Part shown: piece after piece, positions 1-9,229 of the stretch
How the letters are laid out: the number at the start of each line of letters is the position of its first letter
Position numbering within the stretch: position 1 is the first letter of the stretch
Assembly: GCA_963822595.1 (NCBI GenBank)
Contig: CAWGIG010000001.1
Coordinates: 744,001 to 808,000 of the forward strand
DNA from: CAVRUH01 sp963822595
GTDB taxonomy: Bacteria; Chlamydiota; Chlamydiia; Chlamydiales; Waddliaceae
DNA: 64,000 nt
Direction of reading: 5' to 3'
Notes under the pieces: generated by a model
What the model saw: the letters and a program-made list of their open reading frames with translations, nothing else
The model's database searches: none
Told to the model about the DNA's origin: nothing
Translations under genes and position numbers: made by a program

Positions 1-361
1 CTTCTCGATTTTTTAGATTCAGATCCATATCTCCCGGAATCCTAAGAAAGTGAAAATCTTCGCGTATGGGAATAGCTAATATTTCCTCAACGGTGAATCG
101 AATGATATCTTGAAAGATGCGAAACTGTTGATTTGTTCCATGGTAACCAATGTGTCCCCAGTCTTCTTGCGCAGCTATCTCATTGAAAAAGGGAAAGAGC
201 TCCGGGGGGATTTTCCAACTCTTTAATTTCTTTTCAATTTTTTCCCAGGATTCCCGTTTTATCAGTTGTTCAGTAGGTCCGTGATATTCTAAATGAGTGG
301 AGATTCCTGCAAATATAGAATTCGAAAAAATTAACAATAAAACTATAAATATTTTTTTCAT
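1..361 (-). CDS. Secreted hypothetical protein, truncated by the window edge
   Basis: The reading frame starts at an ATG at 361 (minus strand) and runs open for 120 codons to the left edge, so the C-terminus is missing. The first ~19 residues (MKKIFIVLLLIFSNSIFA) are a typical Sec signal peptide with cleavage after A-x-A-like FA, so the product is exported to the periplasm or beyond. The mature part is mixed polar and aromatic (for example EISTHLEYHGP-like start, then WGHIGYHGTNQQF). I do not recognise a family. It is divergent from the secreted protein gene starting at 559, with ~200 bp between the two. Confidence 0.7.
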   Translation of the reverse strand, partial: MKKIFIVLLLIFSNSIFAGISTHLEYHGPTEQLIKRESWEKIEKKLKSWKIPPELFPFFNEIAAQEDWGHIGYHGTNQQFRIFQDIIRFTVEEILAIPIREDFHFLRIPGDMDLNLKNRE

Positions 362-558
362 GAAACAACTATTTTAGAAGTTTAGAATATTTTCTCTTGT
401 AATTCTCAAACAAATCGCTATTTTTTTCAATGGCTTTGCTTATATCTTCGCGTGTTCTTCGTGAACTTCGTGGCTTTCCCGGTTGGAAAGTGAGCCTTTA
501 CAAAAAACATTGTATAAAGCACACAAAATACATATACTACACTATTTAGAGTATAATT

Positions 559-1242
559 ATGAAAAAATTAGCATTTATTCTTTATTTTTTATTTTCTGGA
601 TTTGTTGATGGGGCCGCTCCCGCTACGCATGTTTTTTTTGCTGAAATGTGGCTGGATGCGAATCAGATTCTCGATGAGGATTCGCGTTCTGAATTCATTG
701 TAGGAACTCTTTTTCCCGACATCCGCTATCTTGGGACATTAAACCGAAATGAGACACATGAAGTTGGCATTACGCCCAATAAAATTCGCAATTCCGATAC
801 TTATTTTAGGGGAGGAATGCGTTTGCACGTCTTTGTCGATGTGCAACGTGAGAAATTTGTTAAAAAATATAAAGTTGAATCCAAATTAAAGAAGATTTCA
901 CAAAAATCAAAAGTACTTTTTCTAAAAATGGTTGAAGACGAGATTTTGTGGAATGAAACCGATTGGAATAGCATCCTTGCGATGCTTCAGGTGACTTACC
1001 CTGAACAACTTCAATATGTGGATCAAGATGTTGCCGTGCATTGGCATGGTGAGATGATCCGTTATTTTAGTCAAAGGCCTTCTGAATTTCTAAATCAGCT
1101 TGCCGCAAATCATCAAGGATTTCTAAAAGCGGATGCTGAAACCATCCAATTGTGGGCTGAGATTTTTCCTCTTTATGCGCAGGATCCCTATTTCATCAAT
1201 TACACCCTTGCTCTCAAAGAGTATCTTCGTTCCCAATTTTGA
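559..1242 (+). CDS. Secreted protein resembling zinc-dependent phospholipase C family
   Basis: A 227-aa protein with an N-terminal signal peptide ending near GFVDGA. The mature part contains THVFFAEMW, GTLFPDIRYL, a THEVG segment, LHVFVDVQRE and AVHWHGEMIRYF: regularly spaced His/Asp residues of the kind found in the zinc-dependent phospholipase C / S1-P1-like helical fold, where they bind the zinc cluster. That family assignment is inferred from the motif pattern and has not been checked by search; substrate is unknown. It is preceded by a short A/T-rich leader and followed immediately by a 165-bp inverted repeat. Alternatives: another all-helical secreted metalloprotein specific to chlamydiae. 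Confidence 0.7.
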   Translation: MKKLAFILYFLFSGFVDGAAPATHVFFAEMWLDANQILDEDSRSEFIVGTLFPDIRYLGTLNRNETHEVGITPNKIRNSDTYFRGGMRLHVFVDVQREKFVKKYKVESKLKKISQKSKVLFLKMVEDEILWNETDWNSILAMLQVTYPEQLQYVDQDVAVHWHGEMIRYFSQRPSEFLNQLAANHQGFLKADAETIQLWAEIFPLYAQDPYFINYTLALKEYLRSQF

Positions 1243-1407
1243 TATACTGAAGTGAGCTCAAAAATCGGTATTTCGGGCACTTCAAAGCCCCGGGGTTCAA
1301 CGATCGCAAGTGCCCTTATATTGTTTAATATTAGGGCACTTGCGATCGTTGAACCGCGGGAGCTTTCAAGTGCCACAAATACCGATTTTTGAGTTCACTT
1401 CAGTATA
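1243..1407. repeat. Large intergenic inverted repeat (~80-bp arms)
   Basis: Starting directly after the stop codon of the upstream gene, the arm beginning TATACTGAAGTGAGCTCAAA is matched in inverted orientation by TTTGAGTTCACTTCAGTATA. The arms pair with few mismatches (including a GGGCACTT...AAGTGCCC segment and CGATCGCAAGTGCCC) around a ~10-nt A/T-rich loop TATATTGTTTAAT. Both DNA cruciform and RNA hairpin are possible. It separates two co-directional genes, so it could attenuate transcription. The sequence does not match the other repeat families in the window. Confidence 0.9.
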
Positions 1408-1472
1408 AACCCATTGTAATCTAACGTTATTTGGATGTAAAATCTATAGATTTTCAAGGAGGGAAAAATCAG

Positions 1473-2405
1473 ATGGGTCTTTTTAAATTTTTTCTTTTTA
1501 TCTTAGGTTGTTGTTCTTTTTGTGAAGGGTATTCCGTTCAACCCATCATTCCTTGTAGCATAAATCGTGACGATAAACGCGCAGGCGATGTGGCCATATG
1601 CATGATGTTTCAAAATGAAGGAAGGTATATTCAAGAGTGGATTGAATATCACAAGACCATTGGTGTGTCTCACTTTTATCTCTACAACAATGCCAGCGAT
1701 GATGATTTTTGGAGCGTTCTCTTACCGTATATTGAGAGCGGTGAAGTCGAGCTTTATAATTTACCTTTAAAATCAGCAAATGTATTCGAACATAACGAAT
1801 TGCAAAAAGCAGCTTATAATCATGCGTTAGTGTATGCCAAAGATAATAACGAATGGTTGGCAGTGATCGATAGCGATGAATTCATCTGCATGCCCAATCA
1901 TGATAATTTAGGTAAGTTTCTGGAATCTTATTCCTATGCGGGGGGTGTTTTGATCAATTGGGTGATGTATGGATCATCAGGCATCGAAGAATTAGCGCCG
2001 ACAGATATGCAGATTGATCATTTTCTTTATAGGACTCCGGATGATTGGGAAGAAAATTTCAATTATAAATCTATCGTTAGAACGAAATGTGTAAAAAAAA
2101 TAGGCATTCATTATTCCACATATCGCACGAAATATAAGGCAGTTTTTGCAAATCATCAGAGATTTTCCTTAGAACCGAAATACAAAATTCCCCCCATCCA
2201 TGAAATTCGTCTCAATCACTATTGGTGGAGAGATGAGAAATACTTCCGCGAGGTTAAACTTCCCCGAAGAAATGGTTGGTTGAAAAATTTAACGAATGAA
2301 GAAATAGAAAACCGAAGACAAATTTATAATAGCATCTACGATCCGTCAATGCTCCCTTTTGCAGAGAAAACGCGAGAAAAAATATTAGCAGGAAGTAACG
2401 AATGA
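1473..2405 (+). CDS. Exported glycosyltransferase, GT92/GT2-like (DUF23-type)
   Basis: A 310-aa product from the ATG at 1473, chosen because a strong AAGGAGGG site lies 8-9 bases upstream; an in-frame ATG at 1431 would add 14 residues ahead of the hydrophobic N-terminus. Residues ~1-19 form a signal peptide or anchor. The body has AICMMFQNEGRYIQEWIEYH, HFYLYNNASDDD and WLAVIDSDEFI, the hallmark pattern of glycosyltransferase family 92 / Glyco_tranf_2_4 proteins, where the DSD motif binds the metal and nucleotide sugar. Acceptor and donor are unknown. The stop overlaps the next gene (ATGA), implying coupled translation with the glycosidase-like protein. Confidence 0.8.
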   Translation: MGLFKFFLFILGCCSFCEGYSVQPIIPCSINRDDKRAGDVAICMMFQNEGRYIQEWIEYHKTIGVSHFYLYNNASDDDFWSVLLPYIESGEVELYNLPLKSANVFEHNELQKAAYNHALVYAKDNNEWLAVIDSDEFICMPNHDNLGKFLESYSYAGGVLINWVMYGSSGIEELAPTDMQIDHFLYRTPDDWEENFNYKSIVRTKCVKKIGIHYSTYRTKYKAVFANHQRFSLEPKYKIPPIHEIRLNHYWWRDEKYFREVKLPRRNGWLKNLTNEEIENRRQIYNSIYDPSMLPFAEKTREKILAGSNE

Positions 2406-3421
2406 TGATAAAAAGAACCATTTTTTATCTCTATGTCCTATTTTTATGTTTTGGCAATATTGCATTAAGTGCTGATACAGAAAATCTTGTTATAGAAACC
2501 AAAAGAATTTATCTTGAGGCCTATCCTGACGCTTTCAATCCTTCGATAATCAAAACAGATTATGGCTACTTATTAACCTTCCGCTACTGTCCCGATAGAA
2601 CATTGGATTCTTATTCTTTTGTCGGTGTAGTAAGGTTGGATGAGTCTTTTGAGCAAATTTCTCCTCCGCAATTGTTAGATACACGATACGGAGATACCAT
2701 CATTCCCCCTCATTCGGAAGATGGTCGGATCTTGTATGTCGAGGGAAGGATGTATGTAATCTATAATGACAATCAAGAGCTAATCCTTTGCACAAATAAG
2801 AATCGACGCGATATCTTTGTCGCTGAACTCATCGATAATGGGGATAATTTTACTCTTGTTTCTCCGGTAAAGTTAAAACATCTCCAAAAATATGAAGATC
2901 AGTTGTGGCAGAAAAATTGGGTTCCTTTTGATTGGCAGGGAATTTTATTGATGGGGTATTCGATCCGTCCTCATGAGGTGTTGTTTGCCGATCTTATTAA
3001 CGGAGATTGTCACGCTTTAGGCATATCTAAAGTAAAATACGATTGGAAATATGGAATACTTCGCGGAGGCACCCCTGCTTTGATGGTAGGAAATGAATAT
3101 TTAGCATTTTTCCATTCATCGTTGAGAAAGAAGAGTGATGTTTCAAATGGAAAAAAATTGCTACATTATTTCATGGGAGCTTATACGTTTTCACCCAAGC
3201 CTCCATTTGCCATACAAAAAATCTCGACGGAGCCGATTATTGCGGATGGTTTTTACACCAAATCCGATGCTCTAAAACGGATAATCTTTCCCGGAGGATT
3301 TGTTGTGAACGGGGATTTAATCTATGTTGTTTATGGAAAAGACGATAGGGAAATATGGATTGCGACTATCGACAAGAATAAGCTCATGTCCAGCATGAAA
3401 GCTGTGCGTAGTTCCTTTTGA
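2402..3421 (+). CDS. Secreted glycosidase-like beta-propeller protein (GH130/GH43-like)
   Basis: A 339-aa protein with a signal peptide ending near NIALSA. The rest looks like a five-bladed propeller of the GH130/GH43/GH32 type: FNPSIIKTDYGYLLTFR, DGRILYVEGRMYVIYND, GGTPALMVGNEYLAFFH, YFMGAYTFS and FPGGFVVNGDLIYVVYG follow the recurring pattern of those folds. Catalytic residues cannot be assigned with confidence. It overlaps the preceding glycosyltransferase by 4 bp, so the two probably act on the same glycan, in the envelope or on the host. Function beyond that is inference. Confidence 0.7.
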   Translation: MMIKRTIFYLYVLFLCFGNIALSADTENLVIETKRIYLEAYPDAFNPSIIKTDYGYLLTFRYCPDRTLDSYSFVGVVRLDESFEQISPPQLLDTRYGDTIIPPHSEDGRILYVEGRMYVIYNDNQELILCTNKNRRDIFVAELIDNGDNFTLVSPVKLKHLQKYEDQLWQKNWVPFDWQGILLMGYSIRPHEVLFADLINGDCHALGISKVKYDWKYGILRGGTPALMVGNEYLAFFHSSLRKKSDVSNGKKLLHYFMGAYTFSPKPPFAIQKISTEPIIADGFYTKSDALKRIIFPGGFVVNGDLIYVVYGKDDREIWIATIDKNKLMSSMKAVRSSF

Positions 3422-3431
3422 TTGGTCTTCC

Positions 3432-3595
3432 TAGACAAAAATAACAGGATAAGCAGGATCGCAAGCGGCAGGATAAAAAAAAGGATAAGAAAAAATGAAA
3501 AGAAGAGTAATAATTTTATTTCTTTCTTATCTTTTTTCTTATCCTTTTTTTTATCCTGCCGCTTGCGATCCTGCTTATCCTGTAATTTTTGTCTA
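3432..3595. repeat. Inverted repeat, family A (ACAGGATAAGCAGGATCGCA type)
   Basis: Left arm TAGACAAAAATAACAGGATA continues AGCAGGATCGCAAGCGGCAGGATAA; the right arm is its reverse complement ending CCTGTAATTTTTGTCTA. The centre is A/T-rich (AAGGATAAGAAAA / TTTCTTATCC). Two more copies lie at 28475-28626 and 56411-56581. It sits between the convergent glycosidase-like gene and batD and could terminate transcription from both sides. Short ORFs across it are artefacts of the repeat. Confidence 0.95.
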
Positions 3596-3600
3596 TTACA

Positions 3601-5223
3601 TTAATAAAGTTTTTTAAGGTGTTTATCGCCTGGTTCGTGACTTGAATTCGACGGCTTTGCCACCTTAAATGAAGCAAATGCCTGCCACAACCAATCGCCT
3701 TCCCAATGGCTTTTGTGACCATATAGCGCTTGATATAGATCTTCTATTGCCTTTTGCATTTCAACCGAAACATACTGTCTGATCTCCATAATCGAATGAA
3801 ATTTAACCGCAGGAAAAGCCGTCCTTGCCCAAGATAAAAGATAGGCTTCTGCTTGCTTCGCATCATTATTCTTGCAAGCTTGTTTTAAATGGTATCTAAC
3901 ACCCACTGAAAAATCCGGCTTCACAAATTTGAAATTCATTTTTCTGAAAAAATAGATGCCTAATCCTATAATCCAAATACCATTCATCCCAATTAACGCC
4001 CACGCCCATAAAGGCAAAGCTTGACTTTGCGTCACTACAACCTCTTGGGGCTCCGTTTTTATAGGCGTATTCATCGCAACTTCCTCGCCGGCAACTTCGA
4101 GCGTTCTTGCGGGGAGTTTTATTTCCCTTACTTCATCATGATTTAAATCCCACCATTTGACCGAAACTTCCGGAAGTTTGAATACTCCTCCTTTAGAACC
4201 AATAAGAGCGACTTTCATTTGACGCACACCGACATTACCATCCCCCTTAATCTTATTCTCAATTTGGGGCTTGTCCTGATATTGTTTTATCTCATTAGGG
4301 ATATTCAGCGGTATCGCCGGAAGCTGGCTCCCAAGAGCTCCATCCGCTGTTAATGTCAAAGTCCAGGTAACTGGCTCCCCCATCTTCATCTGCGCAGGAT
4401 CTGCCGACCAATCCTCAGCCAATTGAACATCATAGGCTGCCAACCAATTGTTCCTGTTAAATGGAGCAGGGATGGGTTTAATCTCGACTTTTTCTTCGTC
4501 CGAAGAAACGCGCCTGTATTCCGTCTGGACATTGAAATACGAATGCCCGCCTACCATAACCCTTCCTTCAAAAACTATAGGCGAAAAAATTAGCTCTCCG
4601 GAATGCTGAGGATATACCGCATATTTTCTCTCTAAAACAACGTAACGGTTGCCATTATTGTGGTGATATTCAAATTCAATATCCTTTCCTAGTTTTTCGA
4701 TAATTGCATCGGGATCGTTTACTTTGATATCGGACAATGTTCCTTGAGCGACGTTAACTGCTCGGTATAACCGCACTGTATAAATCAGTTGGGACTGTTC
4801 ATATTTGGTATTTTTCGGGGTAATTTCTGTTTCTAAATATAAGGAAGAATCTCTTAAATCTTTAGGCGCATTCGTCACTTCAATCATCGTAGGTCGAGTG
4901 GTTAATTTTCCAAAAGAAATCGATGGAATGACTAATAGCCCTTCGCTTTTTGGAATGAGCTCTAAATTCCAGGTAGTTTTTTGTATGACCTCTCTGTTAA
5001 TGATCGTGGTGCTACTCCCTTTGCTTGTTGAGAGGATATTAAAGTCCTTTTGTAACGGACTAAAATCGGGTTGACCACTTACATTCTCATCTGTTGAAAA
5101 TTCCACGGTAAAAGATTCATTCATACCGACAGTTTTTCTATTCGAATTTACAGAAACATTGTTGGCTAATGCGTATGAAATATTTAAAATCAAAAAAAGG
5201 AAAATTAATACGGATTTTTTCAT
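3601..5223 (-). CDS. batD: BatD-like oxygen-tolerance protein
   Basis: A 540-aa protein that begins with a signal peptide (MKKSVLIFLFLILNISYALA), followed by a long beta-rich periplasmic region and one transmembrane helix near residues 405-425 (WAWALIGMNGIWIIGLGIYF), then a ~115-residue cytoplasmic tail. This architecture, the N-terminal VSVNSNRKTVGMNESFTVEF segment and its place last in a MoxR-DUF58-DUF4381-VWA-VWA/TPR cluster identify it as BatD (BatD family, PF13584-type). Bat proteins are linked to envelope stress and aerotolerance in Bacteroides and Leptospira; the biochemical role is not established. It overlaps the batB/C gene by 4 bp (ATGA). Confidence 0.88.
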   Translation of the reverse strand: MKKSVLIFLFLILNISYALANNVSVNSNRKTVGMNESFTVEFSTDENVSGQPDFSPLQKDFNILSTSKGSSTTIINREVIQKTTWNLELIPKSEGLLVIPSISFGKLTTRPTMIEVTNAPKDLRDSSLYLETEITPKNTKYEQSQLIYTVRLYRAVNVAQGTLSDIKVNDPDAIIEKLGKDIEFEYHHNNGNRYVVLERKYAVYPQHSGELIFSPIVFEGRVMVGGHSYFNVQTEYRRVSSDEEKVEIKPIPAPFNRNNWLAAYDVQLAEDWSADPAQMKMGEPVTWTLTLTADGALGSQLPAIPLNIPNEIKQYQDKPQIENKIKGDGNVGVRQMKVALIGSKGGVFKLPEVSVKWWDLNHDEVREIKLPARTLEVAGEEVAMNTPIKTEPQEVVVTQSQALPLWAWALIGMNGIWIIGLGIYFFRKMNFKFVKPDFSVGVRYHLKQACKNNDAKQAEAYLLSWARTAFPAVKFHSIMEIRQYVSVEMQKAIEDLYQALYGHKSHWEGDWLWQAFASFKVAKPSNSSHEPGDKHLKKLY

Positions 5224-6887
5224 TGGTTCCCCTTTGTGTGGCGATATTGCTGAAGGAATTTACGTCTTAATAACCCACCTGGGTCGTCAGGAACTTTTTG
5301 CAGCCAGCGATCATCGATTTCTTTTTGTTCATCATTTTCTGTTGTTTCTTCCTGCTGCTGTTCCTGTTCCTGCTGTTCATTTTCAGAATTGTCGGAGTCC
5401 TTTTCTTCCTCTTCAGACTGTTGTTGTTCGTTTTCATCTTTGGAAGGTTGTTCTGAATTTTCGGATTGAGAATCATCTTTCTGATCATTCTGATCCTGCT
5501 GTTGTCCCTGTTGCTGCTGGTCCTGCTTATTTTTTTCCATGAGTTCTTCGATAATTTTCTTGTTATACAAAGTATCCTCATGATTTGGATCGATCTCTAG
5601 AGCTTTAGCGTAAGACTTTAAGGCAGATTCATAATCACCTTGTTTGGCCATAGCGGTTCCGCGGTTATAATAACCTTCGACTGTTTGATTTTCTTTAAAC
5701 AACTCAGCGGCTGTTTTAAAATCGCCCAAGCGATAACTTGTAGCCGCCTGCCAATCCGGATCTTGAAACAGCTCTTTTGCTTCTTCATATTGCTCTTCAT
5801 GGAAGAGTTCCTCGGCTCTTTTATCAGATGTTTTCCAAAAACATTCCCAGGATAGCGCATGAATTGGATTTGGTATCATAAAAAACGCAAGTGTAAAAAC
5901 ACCTCCCAAAACTCCTCTTCGAAACAATAATGCTGCAAATGGTATTGCACAAAGCACTAACCAATAACCTGCATCATGCCATTTATCATGAGTCAAATTT
6001 GTTTCTTCCTGATTTCCAATGGAAGCATTCAAAAATCCATTGGTTAATTCCCGAATATCCTTATCATCTGAAGTGATTGTAACATACGATCCGCCTGTAG
6101 ATTTTGCAAGGCGATTTAAATTATTTTTCGAAAGGAGGCTGACGACCAATGCCCCTTTCTCATCTTTTGTAAATCCTCCGCCCCGAACAGGCAAAGGTGC
6201 GCCTTCTTCCGTTCCGATGCCTAAAACTGACACCGCAATTCCATGGTTTGTCGCTGTTCTAATAGATTTTTCTAATTCGGTATCGGACAATTCAGCGCCT
6301 ACCAGCAAGATAGAGCCTTGGGAAATCCCCGCTTGGTCAAGTAATTCGATTGCTTTCTCCATAGCCTTATCCACCTTATGACCCGGAGCAGGCATAATGC
6401 TTGGTTCGAGCACCGGAAGCATAGCTTTGATTGTCGCAACATCGTCGGTGAGAGGCGTAACAACATAGGGATCTGCGGAAAAAGCAATGAGAGCTGTTTG
6501 CCCTTCTTTGCGCAGGTTTAAAATGTCGGTTAATTTATAGATTGCCCTTTGCATTCTAGAGGGCTTGATATCTTCTGCAATCATCGAGGGGGATAAATCC
6601 AGTAGGATGACAAGTCCCGATTGATTTTTCAGTAACGGATGGGACGTCAACTCCCATGTTGGACCTGCCAGAGCCGTGATCAACAAGGAACCTGAAAGGA
6701 GGATGAATACGTAGGGAATGATTTGGTTTTTAGATTTATTTCCCAAAACATAAGGGAGAAGGTCTTTTGAGCAAACTTTATCCCAAATGGAGAAACTTTG
6801 CGACCTACGCACACGCAAAATGATCCAAATCAAAAATGGAATGAAACAAAGAAAAAAATAAGGTCTTAAAAAATGAAAATCACTCAT
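5220..6887 (-). CDS. BatB/BatC fusion: membrane VWA protein with TPR repeats
   Basis: A 555-aa protein. Two N-terminal membrane helices flank a short basic region, followed by a von Willebrand A domain from about residue 85 with the metal-ion site DLSPSM and later TPLTDD. A further membrane helix follows near 310-340. The C-terminal half carries tetratricopeptide repeats (YYNRGTAMAKQGDYESALKS, then YAKALEIDPNHEDTLYNKK) and a very acidic, Gln-rich tail. In other bacteria BatB (VWA) and BatC (TPR) are separate genes, so this is a natural fusion. It overlaps both neighbours by 4 bp and is inferred to form a membrane complex with BatA and BatD. Confidence 0.9.
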   Translation of the reverse strand: MSDFHFLRPYFFLCFIPFLIWIILRVRRSQSFSIWDKVCSKDLLPYVLGNKSKNQIIPYVFILLSGSLLITALAGPTWELTSHPLLKNQSGLVILLDLSPSMIAEDIKPSRMQRAIYKLTDILNLRKEGQTALIAFSADPYVVTPLTDDVATIKAMLPVLEPSIMPAPGHKVDKAMEKAIELLDQAGISQGSILLVGAELSDTELEKSIRTATNHGIAVSVLGIGTEEGAPLPVRGGGFTKDEKGALVVSLLSKNNLNRLAKSTGGSYVTITSDDKDIRELTNGFLNASIGNQEETNLTHDKWHDAGYWLVLCAIPFAALLFRRGVLGGVFTLAFFMIPNPIHALSWECFWKTSDKRAEELFHEEQYEEAKELFQDPDWQAATSYRLGDFKTAAELFKENQTVEGYYNRGTAMAKQGDYESALKSYAKALEIDPNHEDTLYNKKIIEELMEKNKQDQQQQGQQQDQNDQKDDSQSENSEQPSKDENEQQQSEEEEKDSDNSENEQQEQEQQQEETTENDEQKEIDDRWLQKVPDDPGGLLRRKFLQQYRHTKGNQ

Positions 6888-7873
6888 ACAAAACGCCTCT
6901 TAAACCATCCATGAAGAATTAACGTTCCAAAAGCTAAAAAAGCGACCATCAACGGCCACTGATACATCTCTTCTGTGGGACGATACGATTGATTTGAACG
7001 CTCTACCTTCTCTAATTGATCGATCTCTTGATAGATTTGAGCAAGCTCCTGGGTATTGTAGGCTCTAAAGTATTTACCCCCCGTTTTTTGTGCCACTAAT
7101 TTTAACCCTTCCTCATCGATTTCTGCGGAGGGGTTCACTTGCCTTGTCCCAAAAAATGTTTGAACCAGCATTTCTTTAGCACCGATGGCGACGGTGTGTA
7201 TTTTTAGCTGGGAGTGTGAAGCAATTTCAGCAGCTTTTTCCAGGGTAAGTTCTCCGGCATTATTATTTCCGTCTGTCAAGAGTATCAATACACGACTGGC
7301 TTGTGGACTATCCCTGAGCTGCTTAATCGCAAGACCAATTGCATCGCCAATGGCTGTTTCATTTCCTGCAAGGCCCACGGCAGATTCCATCAAGAGTTGC
7401 TTGACCGTTTCCAGATCAAAAGTAAGAGGAGTTTGGATATAAGCTCTACTTCCAAATAAAATTAACCCGATGCGATCCCCTTCACGTTTATCGATGAACT
7501 CCCCAGCGACCCGTTTTGAAGCAGTTAAACGATCTAGCCGTTTTCCATTGAGCTGAAAATCTTCGGTTTGCATGCTTCCGGAAAGGTCAACAGCCAGCAT
7601 CAGATCACGTCCGCTTTGTGGAATGTCGACAATTTTCCCCACCCATTGAGGACGCGCTGCAGCTGTCAATAGAGCTAGCCAAAATACAAGCGCCAACAAG
7701 GTTTTGATATGATTGATAGCTTTTGGAGAAGGATAGTTAAATCCCGAAAAATCGGCTAATTCAGGAACTTTTAAAGGAGCATTTCGATTAAAATTACTTG
7801 CCGGCAGCAATTTGTAAACCACCCAAGGCAGAGGAGCCAATAAAAATATATATGGCCAAGCAAATTGGATCAT
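6884..7873 (-). CDS. batA: BatA: membrane-anchored VWA domain protein
   Basis: A 329-aa product from the ATG at 7873, chosen because it gives an ATGA overlap with the DUF4381 stop; an upstream in-frame start adds five residues. Hydrophobic helices occur at the N-terminus (MIQFAWPYIFLLAPLPWVVY), near residues 55-75, and at the C-terminus (WPLMVAFLAFGTLILHGW). Between them is a VWA domain with an intact metal site (AVDLSGSM, TPLTFD, LLTDGNNNAG). It belongs to the BatA/YeaD family and is encoded in the middle of the Bat operon. Confidence 0.9.
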   Translation of the reverse strand: MIQFAWPYIFLLAPLPWVVYKLLPASNFNRNAPLKVPELADFSGFNYPSPKAINHIKTLLALVFWLALLTAAARPQWVGKIVDIPQSGRDLMLAVDLSGSMQTEDFQLNGKRLDRLTASKRVAGEFIDKREGDRIGLILFGSRAYIQTPLTFDLETVKQLLMESAVGLAGNETAIGDAIGLAIKQLRDSPQASRVLILLTDGNNNAGELTLEKAAEIASHSQLKIHTVAIGAKEMLVQTFFGTRQVNPSAEIDEEGLKLVAQKTGGKYFRAYNTQELAQIYQEIDQLEKVERSNQSYRPTEEMYQWPLMVAFLAFGTLILHGWFKRRFV

Positions 7874-8316
7874 AGATGCTTCACCCATTTTCTACAGAGT
7901 TTAATAATCTCGCATACGTTCTTTTTTTCGATCTTTCTTTGATAAGGTCCGGTGAGCAATATCTGCCCCACACCGTTGCTAAACTCAGGTTCATTAATCT
8001 GTTTGTCCAACAAGGCAAGCCAAGCATTTCCGGTGACTCCTCCCGATTTCATGGAGTCATTTTGACTCACTACCACTCTTCGGAATAAGACAGAAAGCTC
8101 AGACATACTCTTTTCAGCATCTCCCGTTTCTATAAACTCCTTTTCAATTCGATGAAGAGCTTTTAGGGCTTCTTTTTTTAGACTAGGCCTAGACATCCTT
8201 ACAAGAACGAAAATGCCGACACAAATAACCCCCAAAAGAATCCACCAGCCTATAGCCGGAGGCCACCACGAAATCGGATCGGGCAAATGAATGTCTCTCA
8301 AAGGGAGTTCTGTCAT
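7870..8316 (-). CDS. DUF4381 domain membrane protein of the Bat operon
   Basis: A 148-aa product starting at the ATG at 8316, which overlaps the DUF58 stop as ATGA and has an AAGGAA site upstream. The N-terminus LRDIHLPDPISWWPPAIGWW followed by one transmembrane helix is the signature of DUF4381 proteins. The C-terminal cytoplasmic part is helical. These proteins occur between DUF58 and BatA genes in many bacteria; the molecular function is unknown. Its inclusion in an uninterrupted string of 4-bp overlaps shows it is part of one transcript. Confidence 0.88.
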   Translation of the reverse strand: MTELPLRDIHLPDPISWWPPAIGWWILLGVICVGIFVLVRMSRPSLKKEALKALHRIEKEFIETGDAEKSMSELSVLFRRVVVSQNDSMKSGGVTGNAWLALLDKQINEPEFSNGVGQILLTGPYQRKIEKKNVCEIIKLCRKWVKHL

Positions 8317-9227
8317 AGCAATTGTTCCTTCAGTAATTTCAAACAATCATCCTCTGTTCTGCATTCCAAATAATGGATGTGAGGATATTTTCCGAGGGAC
8401 TCGACAAGCTCCTTTCGATCGATGAATTCTTGTCGGTACTTTTCTAAATTCATTTTGTCATAAGTGTTCAACTGGATTTCATCCTGACCATCCGTCACCG
8501 GAAAGAGTCCGTTTTTCGGCAAAGAAGCCTCTATAGAATCGTATAAATGACATAAAAAAAGCTCGCTATGCTTTGATAACAACCTGATCATGTCGCACGC
8601 ATAAGGAGAGAGGTGGCGAAAATCACTTAAAATATAAATAAGACTTCCAGGCACGGCAACTCTCTTGATGTTTGCTATGGCATCATCCATTGAAACTATA
8701 CGAGCAGGTTTTTTATTTTTTGAAAGGTAGTCCGCATTTTCTGCCAAACATTGTAAAAGGGGAAGAGCTCCTTTCTTTCCTAGAGCCGGACGAAATTCAA
8801 AGTGGTCATCATTGTTGAAAATCAATCCTCCCAAACGATTTCCACCCTGTACGGCATTCCAAGCCAGGACTCCTGACATCAAAGCAGCTTGAACCGACTT
8901 AAAGACACCTTTCGTCGCAAAAAACATCGGCGTACGAAGGTCCACACAAAGCAAAACCTGCCTTTCTTTTTCCGCGGCAAATAGCTTCGTATGAGCCTTT
9001 CCGCTGCGAGCCGTCACTCTCCAGTCTATATTGCGGGATTCATCACCTGGAAGATAACGTCTACTCTCGGCAAACTCCATTCCCCTTCCAAGAAGGCGCG
9101 ATTGATGCTGACCCGATTGCATGTTTCTGATCCTTGAAGGAGCTAAAGAAAACTCCTTAGCTATTTTAGAAAGCAGCAACAGCTCCGAAAGAGAAACGGA
9201 AACACATTGTTCTCCTGTTCTTTTCAT
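8313..9227 (-). CDS. DUF58 domain protein (MoxR partner)
   Basis: A 304-aa soluble protein with the DUF58 signature around residues 50-110: GRGMEFAESRRYLPGDESR, then NIDWRVTARSGKAHTKLF and VLLCVDLR. DUF58 is a VWA-like fold regularly paired with MoxR AAA+ ATPases, which are thought to insert metal or remodel VWA partners. It starts 3 bp downstream of moxR and overlaps the DUF4381 gene. The role as adaptor between MoxR and the BatA/BatB VWA domains is inferred from family context. Confidence 0.9.
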   Translation of the reverse strand: MKRTGEQCVSVSLSELLLLSKIAKEFSLAPSRIRNMQSGQHQSRLLGRGMEFAESRRYLPGDESRNIDWRVTARSGKAHTKLFAAEKERQVLLCVDLRTPMFFATKGVFKSVQAALMSGVLAWNAVQGGNRLGGLIFNNDDHFEFRPALGKKGALPLLQCLAENADYLSKNKKPARIVSMDDAIANIKRVAVPGSLIYILSDFRHLSPYACDMIRLLSKHSELFLCHLYDSIEASLPKNGLFPVTDGQDEIQLNTYDKMNLEKYRQEFIDRKELVESLGKYPHIHYLECRTEDDCLKLLKEQLL

Positions 9228-9229
9228 AT

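Noticed and set aside
3422..3722. Short ORFs at the batD end
   Set aside because: They read through the family A palindrome; similar artefacts recur at 56410-56703.
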